A stretch of 23,025 nt of DNA. It comes from Prevotellaceae bacterium (GTDB lineage Bacteria; Bacteroidota; Bacteroidia; Bacteroidales; UBA932). The notes under the pieces are model-generated. The model was not told the origin of the DNA, ran no database searches, and saw only the letters and a list, made by a program, of their open reading frames with translations. Below, piece by piece: positions 1-7,664 of this stretch. Where the stretch lies: assembly GCA_031257655.1 (NCBI GenBank), contig JAIROF010000051.1, forward strand, positions 1 through 23,025. Reading direction: 5' to 3'. Each line of letters begins with the position of its first letter. Position 1 is the stretch's first letter. The translations under genes were made by a program, and so were the position numbers.

Positions 1-110
1 GAATTGAGAATTGAGAATTGAGAATTGAGAATTGAGAATTGAGAATTGAGAATTGAGAATTGAGAATTGAGAATTGAGAATTGAGAATTGAGAATTGAGA
101 ATTGAGAATT
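1..110. repeat. Heptanucleotide tandem array (GAATTGA)n
   Basis: About 15.7 perfect copies of the 7-base unit GAATTGA run from the window edge to base 110, so the array may continue to the left. Related 7-base arrays (GGAATTA, AACCATT and its complement AATGGTT, TAATTCC) occur at five other gene boundaries in this window. No coding role is seen. Confidence 0.95.
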
Positions 111-213
111 CGACCTTTGAAATTCTCATAATTTGTTGAGGGTGAGATTTTTGCAGTGGTGTGGTTTTTGCAAGGCCGTAAAGAATCAGCGATTTTGTGT
201 TGTGTCACTCGGT

Positions 214-325
214 TAGACCTCACCCCCGGCCCCTCTCCAAAGGAGAGGGGTGGCTTACGCCGAAATTCGACGCCCTGTTCCCCTCTCCTTTGGAGATTGG
301 AGAGGGGGCTGGGGGTGAGGTCTAA
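214..325. repeat. Long inverted repeat in the 357-base gap before hdrA
   Basis: An arm at 215-238 (TAGACCTCACCCCCGGCCCC...) is matched almost perfectly by its reverse complement at 299-324. Inside the left arm is a second hairpin (CCCTCTCC AAA GGAGAGGG, about 232-249). The structure could form a large cruciform or act as a bidirectional terminator, but no gene is visible to its left. The rest of the gap (326-467) holds two direct copies of an A-run followed by TTAGCGTAATTA (about 368-387 and 403-421) and no recognisable promoter. Confidence 0.85.
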
Positions 326-467
326 AAAGATAGATTTGCTATTCCGCACCCTGTGATTTTTTATGACAAAAAAAAATTAGCGTAATTAGCGTAATTCGCG
401 GACAAAAAAATTAGCGTAATTACTTCCATATCATGATTTAGGTACCAAAATTGCAAGCTGAGAAATT

Positions 468-2459
468 ATGTCGAAAATAGGCGTATTTGTTTGCCACTGC
501 GGCGAAAATATCGGCGCCACGGTTGACTGCGCAAGGGTTGCGCAGGAGGCGTCGGCGGTTGAAGGCGTCGCGTTCAGCGCCGACTACAAGTACATGTGCT
601 CCGACCCCGGGCAAACGCTCATAAAGGAGGCCGTTAGGGAGCATGGGCTGACGGGCGTGGTGGTGGCCGCGTGCTCGCCGCGCATGCACGAGCCAACCTT
701 CCGCAAGGCCTGCGCCGAGGCCGGCCTGAACCCCTACCTGTGCGAAATGACAAACCTCCGCGAGCACTGCTCCTGGGTGCACGAAAAGGGGGAGGCAACG
801 ACCGAAAAAGCCGTGGGGCTTGTCCGCATGCTGGTCGAAAAGGTGAAGCGCAACAAGCCCTTAGACGCCATCCGGGTGCCCATCGCAAAAAAAGCGCTGG
901 TGATAGGCGGCGGCATTGCGGGCATTCAGGCGGCGCTGGACATTGCCAACGCCGGGCAAAAGGTGATCTTGGTAGAGCGGGAGCCGTCCATTGGCGGGCA
1001 CATGTCGCAGCTTTCGGAAACCTTCCCCACGCTCGACTGCTCGCAGTGCATCCTCACGCCGCGCATGGTGGACGTGGCGCAAAACCCCAACATCACCCTG
1101 CTCACCTTCGCCGAGCTGGAAAAGCTGGAGGGATTTATCGGCAACTTTAAGGCCACCATTCGCCAGAAGGCAAAAGGCGTAGACCACAGCAAGTGCACCG
1201 GCTGCGGGCTGTGCTCCACCAAATGCTCGTCGCGCAAAATACCGAGCGAATTTAACGAGGGCTTAGGCCTGCGCAGCGCCATCTACACCCCATTCCCGCA
1301 GGCGGTGCCCAACAAGCCGGTTATAGACAAGGCCAATTGCCTGTACTACAAAAAGGGGCGGTGCCGGGTGTGCGAAAAGGTGTGCCCCACGGGCGCGGTT
1401 GAGTTTGACCGCGAAGACGAATTTACTACCGAAGAGGTGGGCGCTATTGTGGTGGCCACGGGCTTCGGCGTGCTCAAGCCGGACTTTTTTCCCGAATACG
1501 GCTACGGCAGGTACCGGGACGTCATCACCGGGTTGCAGTTTGAGCGGCTGGCGTCGGCGTCGGGGCCTACGCTGGGCGAAATTCGCCGCCCATCGGACGG
1601 CGCGGTGCCCAAGAAGGTGGTGTTTATTGCCTGCGCAGGGTCGCGCGACCCCGCCAAGGGGATTCCCTACTGCTCAAAGATATGCTGCATGTACACCGCC
1701 AAGCACGCCATGCTCTACCGCCACAAGGTGCACGACGGCCAAGCATACGTGTTCTACATGGACGTGAGGGCCGGCGGAAAAAGCTACGAGGAGTTTGTGC
1801 GCCGCGCCGTTGAGGAGGATGGCGCGGGCTACATTCGCGGGCGGGTGGCGCGCGTTTACGAAAAAAACGGCCAGCTGGCCGTCTGCGGCGCCGACACCCT
1901 GCTGGGGGGACGGCCGGTGGAGATAGCGGCCGACATGGTGGTGCTGGCCAGCGCAGGCGTTGCCAGCCCTGGCTCGGAGGAGCTGGCGCAAAAAATGCAC
2001 GTCTCGTACGACGCCTACCACTTCTTTGCGGAGGCGCACCCCAAGCTCAAGCCGGTGGAGACCAACACGGCCGGCATATACCTCTGCGGAGCCTGCCAGG
2101 CGCCCAGGGATATACCCGAAACCGTAGGCATGGCCTCGGGCGCCGCGGCGAAGGTCATTGGCCTCTTTGCCGCCAGCGAGCTGACGCGCGAACCCCTCGT
2201 GGCGGCGGTAAGCCGAACGGCCCCGCCGGAATTTTCGACCTGCGTAGGGTGCTTTATGTGCGAAACGGCCTGCCCCTACCAGGCAATTGGCCGCGAGGAC
2301 ATAAAGGACAGGTCGGGAAACCTCATTAAGCGCATTGCAAAAGTCAACCCGGGGCTTTGCCAGGGCTGCGGCACGTGCGTATCCTTTTGCCGCTCCAAAT
2401 CAATTGACATACAAGGATTCTCCAACGAACAAATGTTTGCTGAAGTAATGGCGATATGA
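468..2459 (+). CDS. hdrA: HdrA-like FAD/iron-sulfur protein (heterodisulfide reductase subunit A family)
   Basis: This 663-residue protein is full length for the HdrA family, flavin-based electron-bifurcating subunits that pass electrons between ferredoxin, NAD(P)H partners and HdrBC-type modules in the cytoplasm. Visible features: an N-terminal HdrA-specific domain (VCHCGEN at 8-14); an FAD/Rossmann motif GGGIAG at 147-152 followed by VEREPSIGGHM; an internal ferredoxin-like cluster (CTGCGLCSTKC at 243-253, then Cys 291, 299, 302, 306); the HdrA-type pattern C389-x12-C402-x3-CC406/407; and two C-terminal 4Fe-4S motifs (592-602 and 631-641). Start is the ATG at 468; no strong Shine-Dalgarno is seen, which is normal for this phylum. 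HdrB, HdrC, MvhD and a dehydrogenase partner are all absent within the window, so it looks like a stand-alone subunit. QmoA, a shorter relative, is less likely because the N-terminal domain and both ferredoxin regions are present. Confidence 0.9.
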   Translation: MSKIGVFVCHCGENIGATVDCARVAQEASAVEGVAFSADYKYMCSDPGQTLIKEAVREHGLTGVVVAACSPRMHEPTFRKACAEAGLNPYLCEMTNLREHCSWVHEKGEATTEKAVGLVRMLVEKVKRNKPLDAIRVPIAKKALVIGGGIAGIQAALDIANAGQKVILVEREPSIGGHMSQLSETFPTLDCSQCILTPRMVDVAQNPNITLLTFAELEKLEGFIGNFKATIRQKAKGVDHSKCTGCGLCSTKCSSRKIPSEFNEGLGLRSAIYTPFPQAVPNKPVIDKANCLYYKKGRCRVCEKVCPTGAVEFDREDEFTTEEVGAIVVATGFGVLKPDFFPEYGYGRYRDVITGLQFERLASASGPTLGEIRRPSDGAVPKKVVFIACAGSRDPAKGIPYCSKICCMYTAKHAMLYRHKVHDGQAYVFYMDVRAGGKSYEEFVRRAVEEDGAGYIRGRVARVYEKNGQLAVCGADTLLGGRPVEIAADMVVLASAGVASPGSEELAQKMHVSYDAYHFFAEAHPKLKPVETNTAGIYLCGACQAPRDIPETVGMASGAAAKVIGLFAASELTREPLVAAVSRTAPPEFSTCVGCFMCETACPYQAIGREDIKDRSGNLIKRIAKVNPGLCQGCGTCVSFCRSKSIDIQGFSNEQMFAEVMAI

Positions 2460-2499
2460 TAGAAAGCTAAGCTTACGGTGGCGATGTAAAAAATCACCT

Positions 2500-2526
2500 T
2501 TTGCATGAATCTGCCGTATATTTTTG
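2500..2526 (+). promoter_or_regulatory. Bacteroidota-type promoter for the GH106 gene
   Basis: TATTTTTG at 2519-2526 matches the Bacteroidota -7 consensus TAnnTTTG exactly, and a TTTG at 2500-2503 could be the -33 element, although the 15-base spacing is shorter than the usual 19-21. Transcription would begin near 2530, giving a leader of about 25 bases. Confidence 0.55.
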
Positions 2527-2556
2527 CATCATCACTAAACATTTTTAAGCGCTATT

Positions 2557-5500
2557 ATGAAAAAGACAAGAACTTTAGCCGGATTGGCTGCCGCCGCCTG
2601 CATGGCGTGCGGCATAGCGTGCGGCTGCTCGAGCAGCGATGTGTCGTCGCTGGAGGCAGGATTTAAAAAGCCGCCCCTCAGCGCGCGCCCCGGAGTATAC
2701 TGGTACTTCATGGACGGGAATTTTTCGAGAGAAGCCGTCACCAAAGATTTGGAATCCATGCAGCAGGCGGGCATTGGGCATGTGCTGTTTCTGGAGGTAA
2801 ACGTGGGCGTTCCTCGCGGAAGGGTTGACTTTCTGAGCGAAGAGTGGCAAGATTTGTTTGTATTTGCGGTGCGCGAGTGCGAGCGGCTGGGCATCGGCAT
2901 GATGCTGGGCATTGGCCCCGGGTGGACGGGCAGCGGCGGCCCCTGGGTGAAAGGCGAAGAGTCGATGCAGCACTTAGTTTACACTTCGGTGGAGGTTTCG
3001 GGCGCCGGGCGGCAAACCATCGCGCTTCCCCAGCCGGCCCCCAAGGAGCCCTTTTTCGGGATAGCCGAAGAGGTGCAGCAGCAGTGGTCGGATTTTTATC
3101 AGGATGTGTCTGTGCTTGCCTTTCCGGCGGGCGCAACCCTCTTCGGCGCCGCTTATGTAGAAGATGCCGGCTACATCGCGATGCGGGAAATCGAAGAGCG
3201 GGCGCTGTACTACCGCAAGCCGTACAGCTCGATGTCGTTTGGCGTAAAGGAGTACCTGAGCACCTACGATGCTTACGCCGCCCGCCCTGGGGATGCGCCC
3301 GTGGCGAAAGACCGCATCCTCGACCTTACGGCGCAGCTGCAGCCCGACGGGACGCTGACGTGGGATGTTCCGGAAGGTCGGTGGACGGTCATGCGCTTCG
3401 GCAGCCGCAACAACGGCAACGCCACCCGTCCGGCGCCAAGGCCGGGGCTGGGCTTGGAGGCCGACAAGCTCGATAGCGCAGCGCTAAACCGCCACCTGGA
3501 GCAGTTTACCGAAAAGCTCTTCCGGCGTGCAGGCTTCAGCAAGTCCGACCCGCGCGGCGGATTGCAGCTGCTGCACATAGACAGCTGGGAAATGGGCTCG
3601 CAAAACTGGACGCCCCGCTTCCGCGAAGAGTTCACGCGCCGCCGCGGGTACGACCCGCAGCCCTTCTACCCCGCCTATGCCGGCGTGATGGTGCAAAGCC
3701 GCGAGGCCAGCGAACGCTTTCTCTGGGATGTGCGGCAAACGGTGCAGGAGCTGGTGCTCGAATACCACGCCGGGCACGTTAAGCGCTACGCTCACCGCTA
3801 CGGCATGGGCTTGTCCATCGAGCCGTATGACATGACGCCCATTTCCGACATCGAGCTCGCTGCCGCAGCCGACGTCCCGATGTGCGAGTTCTGGAGCCTG
3901 ACAAACGGCTATAATACGTCGTTCAGCACGGGCGAAGGCGCGTCGGCGGCGCACCTCACGGGGCAGCCGCTGGTGCCCGCCGAATCGTTTACCTCCAACT
4001 GGGACGCCTGGCTACAGCATCCGGCTTCGGTGAAAAACGAGGGCGAATGGGCCTGGGCGTCCGGCATCAACCGGTTCATGTACCACACCTTTGCGCACCA
4101 GGCGCTGCCCGACAGCCTGCGCCCCGGAATGACGATGGGGCAGTACGGCGTGCACTGGGACCGTAACCAGACCTGGTGGTACCTCTCCCGCGCGTACCAC
4201 GACTACGTGTCGCGCAGCCAGCTCCTGCTGCAGCAGGGGCGCACGGTTGCCGACATTCTCTACCTCACGCCCGAAGGAGCGCCGCACGTGTTTCGCGCGC
4301 CGGAATCGGCCGTCGAGGGCGCCGACCCGATGATGCCCGACCGCAAGGGGTACAACTTCGACGCCTGCCCGCCGAGCTTGCTCTACCGGGCGTCGGTGAA
4401 AGACCGCCAGCTGACGTTTCCAAGCGGAGCAACCTACCGGCTGCTGGCGCTTCCGGCATTCGAGACGATGACGCCCGCGCTGCTGAAGAAAATTTCGGCG
4501 CTCGTCGACGACGGCGCCACCGTCGTAGGGCTTCCCCCAAAAAAGTCGCCCAGCCTTTCGGGCTACCCCGAGTGCGACAGCGAAGTGCAGGCGCTTGCGC
4601 AGGCGCTCTGGGGCGGCGTCGACCCGCCGGCGGAGCTGACCGCGCGCTCGTTCGGAAAGGGGAAAATCTTCTGGGGCGAAGAGCTGAAAACGAATGCCGA
4701 CAGGCTCTACCCGCAGTACGATCTTACCGCAAAAATCCTTGCGGCGGCCCTTCCCCCGGATTTCACCTCCCCCGGACAAATCCGCTACACGCACCGCAGC
4801 GGTAGCGATGTGGACATCTATTTCGTATCCAACCGCACGGACAGGGCGGTAGCGGCGGTTTGCCAATTCCGCGTCACGGGAAAACAGCCGGAGCTTTGGC
4901 ATCCCGTTACCGGAAAAATCTGCGCCCTGCCCGAGTATACGCCCGAAAAAGAGTGGACAAGCATCCCGCTGAAGTTTGATGTGCACGAAGGCTACTTCAT
5001 CGTGTTCCGCAGCAAAGCGCGTAAGCCGGCGCACGCGGTAAACTTCCCGACAGCGAAGCAGCTGGCGACTTTGGAGGCGCCGTGGACGGTGTCGTTCGAC
5101 CCGAAGTGGGGAGGCCCCGAATCGGTGGTCTTCGACAAGCTGCACGACTGGACTGCCGATTCCAACCCCGGCATCAAGTACTACTCGGGAACGGCGTTCT
5201 ACCGCCAATCGTTCGACATGCCCGATTACCCGAAAGGCAGCGCGTTGTACCTCGATTTGGGAAAGGTGAAAGCGATAGCGCGTGTTCGCCTGAACGGTAA
5301 AGACCTCGGCGCCGTATGGACGGCTCCCTGGCGCGTGGACGTCTCCAAAATCCTGAAGCCGAAAAACAACGAGCTCGAAATCGAGGTGGTGAATCTCTGG
5401 CCAAACCGCCTGATAGGCGACGAGCAGCTGCCGTACGACGGCCCCGAGCACGGGCGCTGGCCCGAATGGCTGACCGAAGGGAAGCCCCGCACAAGCGGAA

Positions 5501-5610
5501 GGTATACTTTTGCCGCATACCGCCACTACAGCAAGGATGTTCCCCTGCAGGAGTCCGGGCTGATAGGCCCGGTGAGCATCCGCGAAGACGTATGGAGCGG
5601 CTCGAAATAG
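2557..5610 (+). CDS. Predicted GH106-like glycoside hydrolase (alpha-L-rhamnosidase type), surface or periplasmic lipoprotein
   Basis: This 1017-residue protein has the order typical of GH106 enzymes, which remove alpha-L-rhamnose from plant or bacterial glycans. An N-terminal signal is followed by a Cys/Ser stretch (C22 or C24, then SSSD), compatible with a lipoprotein although the lipobox is imperfect. The start of the barrel is recognisable (RPGVYWYFMDGN, then DLESMQQAGIGHVLFLEV), followed by GIGPGWTGSGGPW. DSWEMGS has D342 and E345, and VPAESFTS has E476, which lies in the region of family acidic active-site residues. The family-typical HPASVKNEGEW and GINRFMYHTFAHQ follow. The C-terminal third ends in a GH2-like beta-sandwich (FYRQSFDMP...LNGKDLGAVW) and SGLIGPVSI. 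No SusCD pair or other carbohydrate genes lie beside it, so the substrate cannot be inferred from context. It is monocistronic, with a promoter before it and a terminator after it. Confidence 0.85.
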   Translation: MKKTRTLAGLAAAACMACGIACGCSSSDVSSLEAGFKKPPLSARPGVYWYFMDGNFSREAVTKDLESMQQAGIGHVLFLEVNVGVPRGRVDFLSEEWQDLFVFAVRECERLGIGMMLGIGPGWTGSGGPWVKGEESMQHLVYTSVEVSGAGRQTIALPQPAPKEPFFGIAEEVQQQWSDFYQDVSVLAFPAGATLFGAAYVEDAGYIAMREIEERALYYRKPYSSMSFGVKEYLSTYDAYAARPGDAPVAKDRILDLTAQLQPDGTLTWDVPEGRWTVMRFGSRNNGNATRPAPRPGLGLEADKLDSAALNRHLEQFTEKLFRRAGFSKSDPRGGLQLLHIDSWEMGSQNWTPRFREEFTRRRGYDPQPFYPAYAGVMVQSREASERFLWDVRQTVQELVLEYHAGHVKRYAHRYGMGLSIEPYDMTPISDIELAAAADVPMCEFWSLTNGYNTSFSTGEGASAAHLTGQPLVPAESFTSNWDAWLQHPASVKNEGEWAWASGINRFMYHTFAHQALPDSLRPGMTMGQYGVHWDRNQTWWYLSRAYHDYVSRSQLLLQQGRTVADILYLTPEGAPHVFRAPESAVEGADPMMPDRKGYNFDACPPSLLYRASVKDRQLTFPSGATYRLLALPAFETMTPALLKKISALVDDGATVVGLPPKKSPSLSGYPECDSEVQALAQALWGGVDPPAELTARSFGKGKIFWGEELKTNADRLYPQYDLTAKILAAALPPDFTSPGQIRYTHRSGSDVDIYFVSNRTDRAVAAVCQFRVTGKQPELWHPVTGKICALPEYTPEKEWTSIPLKFDVHEGYFIVFRSKARKPAHAVNFPTAKQLATLEAPWTVSFDPKWGGPESVVFDKLHDWTADSNPGIKYYSGTAFYRQSFDMPDYPKGSALYLDLGKVKAIARVRLNGKDLGAVWTAPWRVDVSKILKPKNNELEIEVVNLWPNRLIGDEQLPYDGPEHGRWPEWLTEGKPRTSGRYTFAAYRHYSKDVPLQESGLIGPVSIREDVWSGSK

Positions 5611-5657
5611 CAGGCAAAGGCTGCCCGAACAGGCGATTTTACTGCGGAGACAAGGCG

Positions 5658-5686
5658 AAGAGGATGCCGGCAGGGCATCCTCTTTT
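5658..5686 (+). terminator. Rho-independent terminator after the GH106 gene
   Basis: A perfect 11-bp stem (AAGAGGATGCC / GGCATCCTCTT) closes a 5-base loop (GGCAG) and ends in a short T run, 48 bases after the stop codon. The A run on the opposite side means it could also work on minus-strand transcripts coming from porQ. Confidence 0.85.
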
Positions 5687-5821
5687 CGTAGCGGCGTATC
5701 GTCCTGTCGTTGTCGGGTCTTCTTTACGGCGTTCAAAAAGGGGTAGCGCCATAAGTTGTGAGGAGTAAATCAGTCAAACATGGGCGCCACCTAACGTTCC
5801 ACGTTCAAAAAAGTCAGCCGT

Positions 5822-6847
5822 TTAAAATGCCTTCAGCACAACGCCAAAGTGGTTTGTGGCGCCACCGGCGTGGTAGATAGCCCGCGCGTAGCAGATTTCA
5901 AAGTACTTCAGGAGTATTCCCGCTCCGAAGGAAAAGCCGGTTCCGTTTCGCCCTTCGGCGAGGGCGAGCTCGTTGCTGCGCCTGAAGTTGTATCCGCCCA
6001 TAAGGTAGAAGTGCTTGGAGGGCGCCACCTCTACCCCCAGCGAGAGGTGGCTCAGGAGTTCTCGTCCAATTTTGGTTGCCAGGCCTGCGTTTTGCCTGCC
6101 GGCGCCGGACATGTTGTCCTCCTCCTGCGTGTCGTTGTATACGCTGAAGGATTGGAGGTCGTTGAGCGTAGCCGAAAATCCCAGGGGCGCTCTTTCGAGC
6201 TTTTTTGCAAGGCCCAGCTGAATTTCGAGCGGCAGGCGTTCGCGGTTGTCCTCGCGGTAGGGCTTGATTTGCAAGCCCACGTTCTTGAGCGACAGCGTTG
6301 CGTTGAGCAGCCCGTCGGCGCTGTGGTAGCGGGCGCCCAAGCTGAGCGCCGTGCCGTAGGAGCTGTAGCGCTCCAGCTGCGACACAACCGCGTTGAGCAC
6401 TACGCCAACGCGAAGAAAGCTGAGCACGCTGCGCGCGTAGTGCAGCCCTGCGGTAAATTCGTTGGCGCCGAACGCTCCTGCGTCTTCGCCCAGCTCGTCC
6501 CGCGCGTCGAACGAGCCGTAGTTGAGGCAGACGATGCTGGCGCCAAGCGTCCCCGAGCGGCCTGCGCGCCATGCGCCGGCAACGCTGCTGTGCGAAATGC
6601 CGGCAAGGTAGGCGAGGTAGGTCAGCGCGTAGGTGTTGTGCATGCTGCTGTCGAGCAGCGCAGGGTTTTGCGGCGTCATCCCAACGTCGTTGTACAGCGG
6701 CGCAAGGCACGAACCCGCCAGCGCCGCCGACTTGGGCGACGAGCCTACCTTGAGAAAGTTATAGGTGCTTTCGCCGCCTATCTGAGCCGAGAGCGGCAAT
6801 GACGCCAACCCAAGTAAAATGAATATTACGCCTGTCTTCCGGAGCAT
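5822..6847 (-). CDS. porQ: Type IX secretion system protein PorQ
   Basis: This 341-residue outer-membrane beta-barrel of the PorV/PorQ (FadL-like) group belongs to the T9SS, the export machine that moves tailed cargo across the outer membrane in Bacteroidota. The start chosen is the ATG whose last base is 6847, giving a clean signal peptide (MLRKTGVIFILLGLASLPLSA, cut before QIGGESTYNFL). A longer reading frame, up to 6982, would put 45 non-signal residues in front and would begin upstream of the likely promoter. Family features are GGESTYNFLKVGSSPKSAALAG near the mature N-terminus, NPALLDSSM, then regular amphipathic strands ending in an aromatic C-terminus (VVLKAF). It is convergent with the GH106 gene. 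It fits the two T9SS-tailed proteins encoded near 13.9-19.1 kb; other T9SS genes are not in the window. Confidence 0.85.
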   Translation of the reverse strand: MLRKTGVIFILLGLASLPLSAQIGGESTYNFLKVGSSPKSAALAGSCLAPLYNDVGMTPQNPALLDSSMHNTYALTYLAYLAGISHSSVAGAWRAGRSGTLGASIVCLNYGSFDARDELGEDAGAFGANEFTAGLHYARSVLSFLRVGVVLNAVVSQLERYSSYGTALSLGARYHSADGLLNATLSLKNVGLQIKPYREDNRERLPLEIQLGLAKKLERAPLGFSATLNDLQSFSVYNDTQEEDNMSGAGRQNAGLATKIGRELLSHLSLGVEVAPSKHFYLMGGYNFRRSNELALAEGRNGTGFSFGAGILLKYFEICYARAIYHAGGATNHFGVVLKAF

Positions 6848-6889
6848 CGCATCAGTATAATTTACGCCGATGGCATGTGAAACGTGCGG

Positions 6890-6897
6890 CAAATGTA
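6890..6897 (-). promoter_or_regulatory. -7 promoter element for porQ
   Basis: On the minus strand the sequence TACATTTG is an exact TAnnTTTG match about 43 bases before the chosen porQ start. No convincing -33 TTTG is seen upstream. It supports the start at 6847 over the longer frame. Confidence 0.5.
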
Positions 6898-6941
6898 CAA
6901 CTTTTTCCGGACTTTTTCCGGCTGGACTGCTCTCCGTGCTC

Positions 6942-7025
6942 CTCTGCGCAAATATTTGCGCAGAGAACCACAGCGGCAGCACAGAGCCGCACAGCGGGAT
7001 TACGCCGAAATAAGAACGCCGAACG
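6942..7025. repeat. Interspersed repeat copy 1, headed by a perfect 24-bp palindrome
   Basis: Bases 6942-6965 form a perfect 24-bp palindrome centred on CAAATATTTG, followed by a purine-rich CACAGCGGCAGCACAGAG tract and then TTACGCCGAAAT. Near-copies start at 10655 and about 11378, so this is a dispersed element. It lies in the 398-base gene-free gap between porQ and the riboswitch. The remainder of that gap (7026-7111) shows nothing recognisable. Confidence 0.8.
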
Positions 7026-7111
7026 CCGGATGCCGAACGCCGAACGGCTTAGCGCAGCTTGCCATTCTGAGCTATTTGCCGGCTTGCATTTCGCTTCGCT
7101 TCATGGGCGAC

Positions 7112-7146
7112 TAATCCCTAATTCTTAATCCCTAATTCCTAATTGA
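7112..7146. repeat. Heptanucleotide array (TAATyCC/TAATTCT)
   Basis: Five consecutive 7-base units (TAATCCC, TAATTCT, TAATCCC, TAATTCC, TAATTGA) lie just upstream of the riboswitch promoter. They are the reverse-complement sense of the GGAATTA array that follows btuB. Confidence 0.85.
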
Positions 7147-7231
7147 AAACAACCATTTCATTTTCAGATACCTGTGTTTGGTTTGCAAAAAAAAACACCC
7201 TCATTGCAGCCACAAATCCAAATATTTTCCG

Positions 7232-7239
7232 TAAGTTTG
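7232..7239 (+). promoter_or_regulatory. -7 promoter element for the B12 riboswitch transcript
   Basis: TAAGTTTG matches TAnnTTTG exactly and places the transcription start at about 7245, one base before the first pairing base of the riboswitch P1 stem. No ideal -33 element is seen at the standard distance. Confidence 0.6.
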
Positions 7240-7245
7240 CCGTCA

Positions 7246-7428
7246 ATTTTGGTGTTTCGCCTCCACAGCTTCGGAGGCGGGACGAAAAGGGAATCAGGTG
7301 AAAATCCTGAGCAGACCCGCTGCTGTAAGCTCCGCCAAAAAGTTTTTGGGCAATTGATAGCGCCACTGTTCCGGCAAGGGATGGGAAGGCGGCTCAAAAA
7401 CGGAGTAAGCCAGAAGACCTGCCAAAAT
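7246..7428 (+). promoter_or_regulatory. Cobalamin (B12) riboswitch aptamer
   Basis: The core landmarks occur in the right order. ATTTTGG at 7246-7252 pairs perfectly with CCAAAAT at 7422-7428 (P1). A CGCCTCC/GGAGGCG hairpin follows. Next come GGGAATCAGGTGAAAATCC at about 7290-7307 and the GCAGACCCGCTGCTGTAAGC region at about 7311-7330. GCCACTG sits near 7362, and the B12 box AAGCCAGAAGACCTGCC is at 7407-7423. Cobalamin riboswitches bind adenosyl- or other cobalamins and shut down expression of uptake genes when B12 is plentiful. The gene downstream is a TonB-dependent receptor, which fits. The expression platform must lie in 7429-7664. Confidence 0.95.
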
Positions 7429-7664
7429 CTGCATAGTTTAGAGCTTTCGGGGAATGAAGCTTGAGACAAACAGGGCAGGAAGCCACCCTGCGCAGCCACC
7501 CTGCGCGCACCTGCACGTTTATCCCAAACACCACATTTACGGCAAGGCTTTTTACGCGCTCCACCTCCTGCGGCGTTCCGCTGCCGGTGGGCGCGCGCCG
7601 GTAAAGAGCAGCGCCCAACCCCTCCCCACGAAAGCAGCTCGAATGGTTTGATTGTTTTGAACGA
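7429..7664 (+). other. Riboswitch expression-platform leader, with a possible 65-codon leader ORF (7454-7651)
   Basis: These 236 bases separate the aptamer from the btuB start. A small helix AGCTT ... AAGCT (about 7442-7463) follows the aptamer, and GCCACCCTGCGC appears twice in tandem (about 7482-7506). An open frame begins at ATG 7454 and ends at TGA 7651, 13 bases before the btuB ATG; its product would be rich in His, Pro and Arg (HLHVYPKHHIYGKAFYALHL). No family is recognised. It may be only chance reading of a structured leader, and no clear intrinsic terminator (stem plus T run) is visible, which favours translational control. Confidence 0.45.

Noticed and set aside
2477..2502. Weak GGTG...CACC hairpin followed by TTTT after hdrA
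   Set aside because: A 4-bp stem with a 14-base loop is too weak to call a terminator; the T run overlaps the likely -33 element of the next gene.
4012..5736. 574-codon minus-strand open frame opposite the GH106 gene
   Set aside because: It is a shadow frame in high-GC coding sequence; it has no domain features, while the plus strand encodes a recognisable full enzyme.
5849..6802. 317-codon plus-strand frame opposite porQ
   Set aside because: Shadow frame; the minus strand has a signal peptide and family sequence for PorQ.
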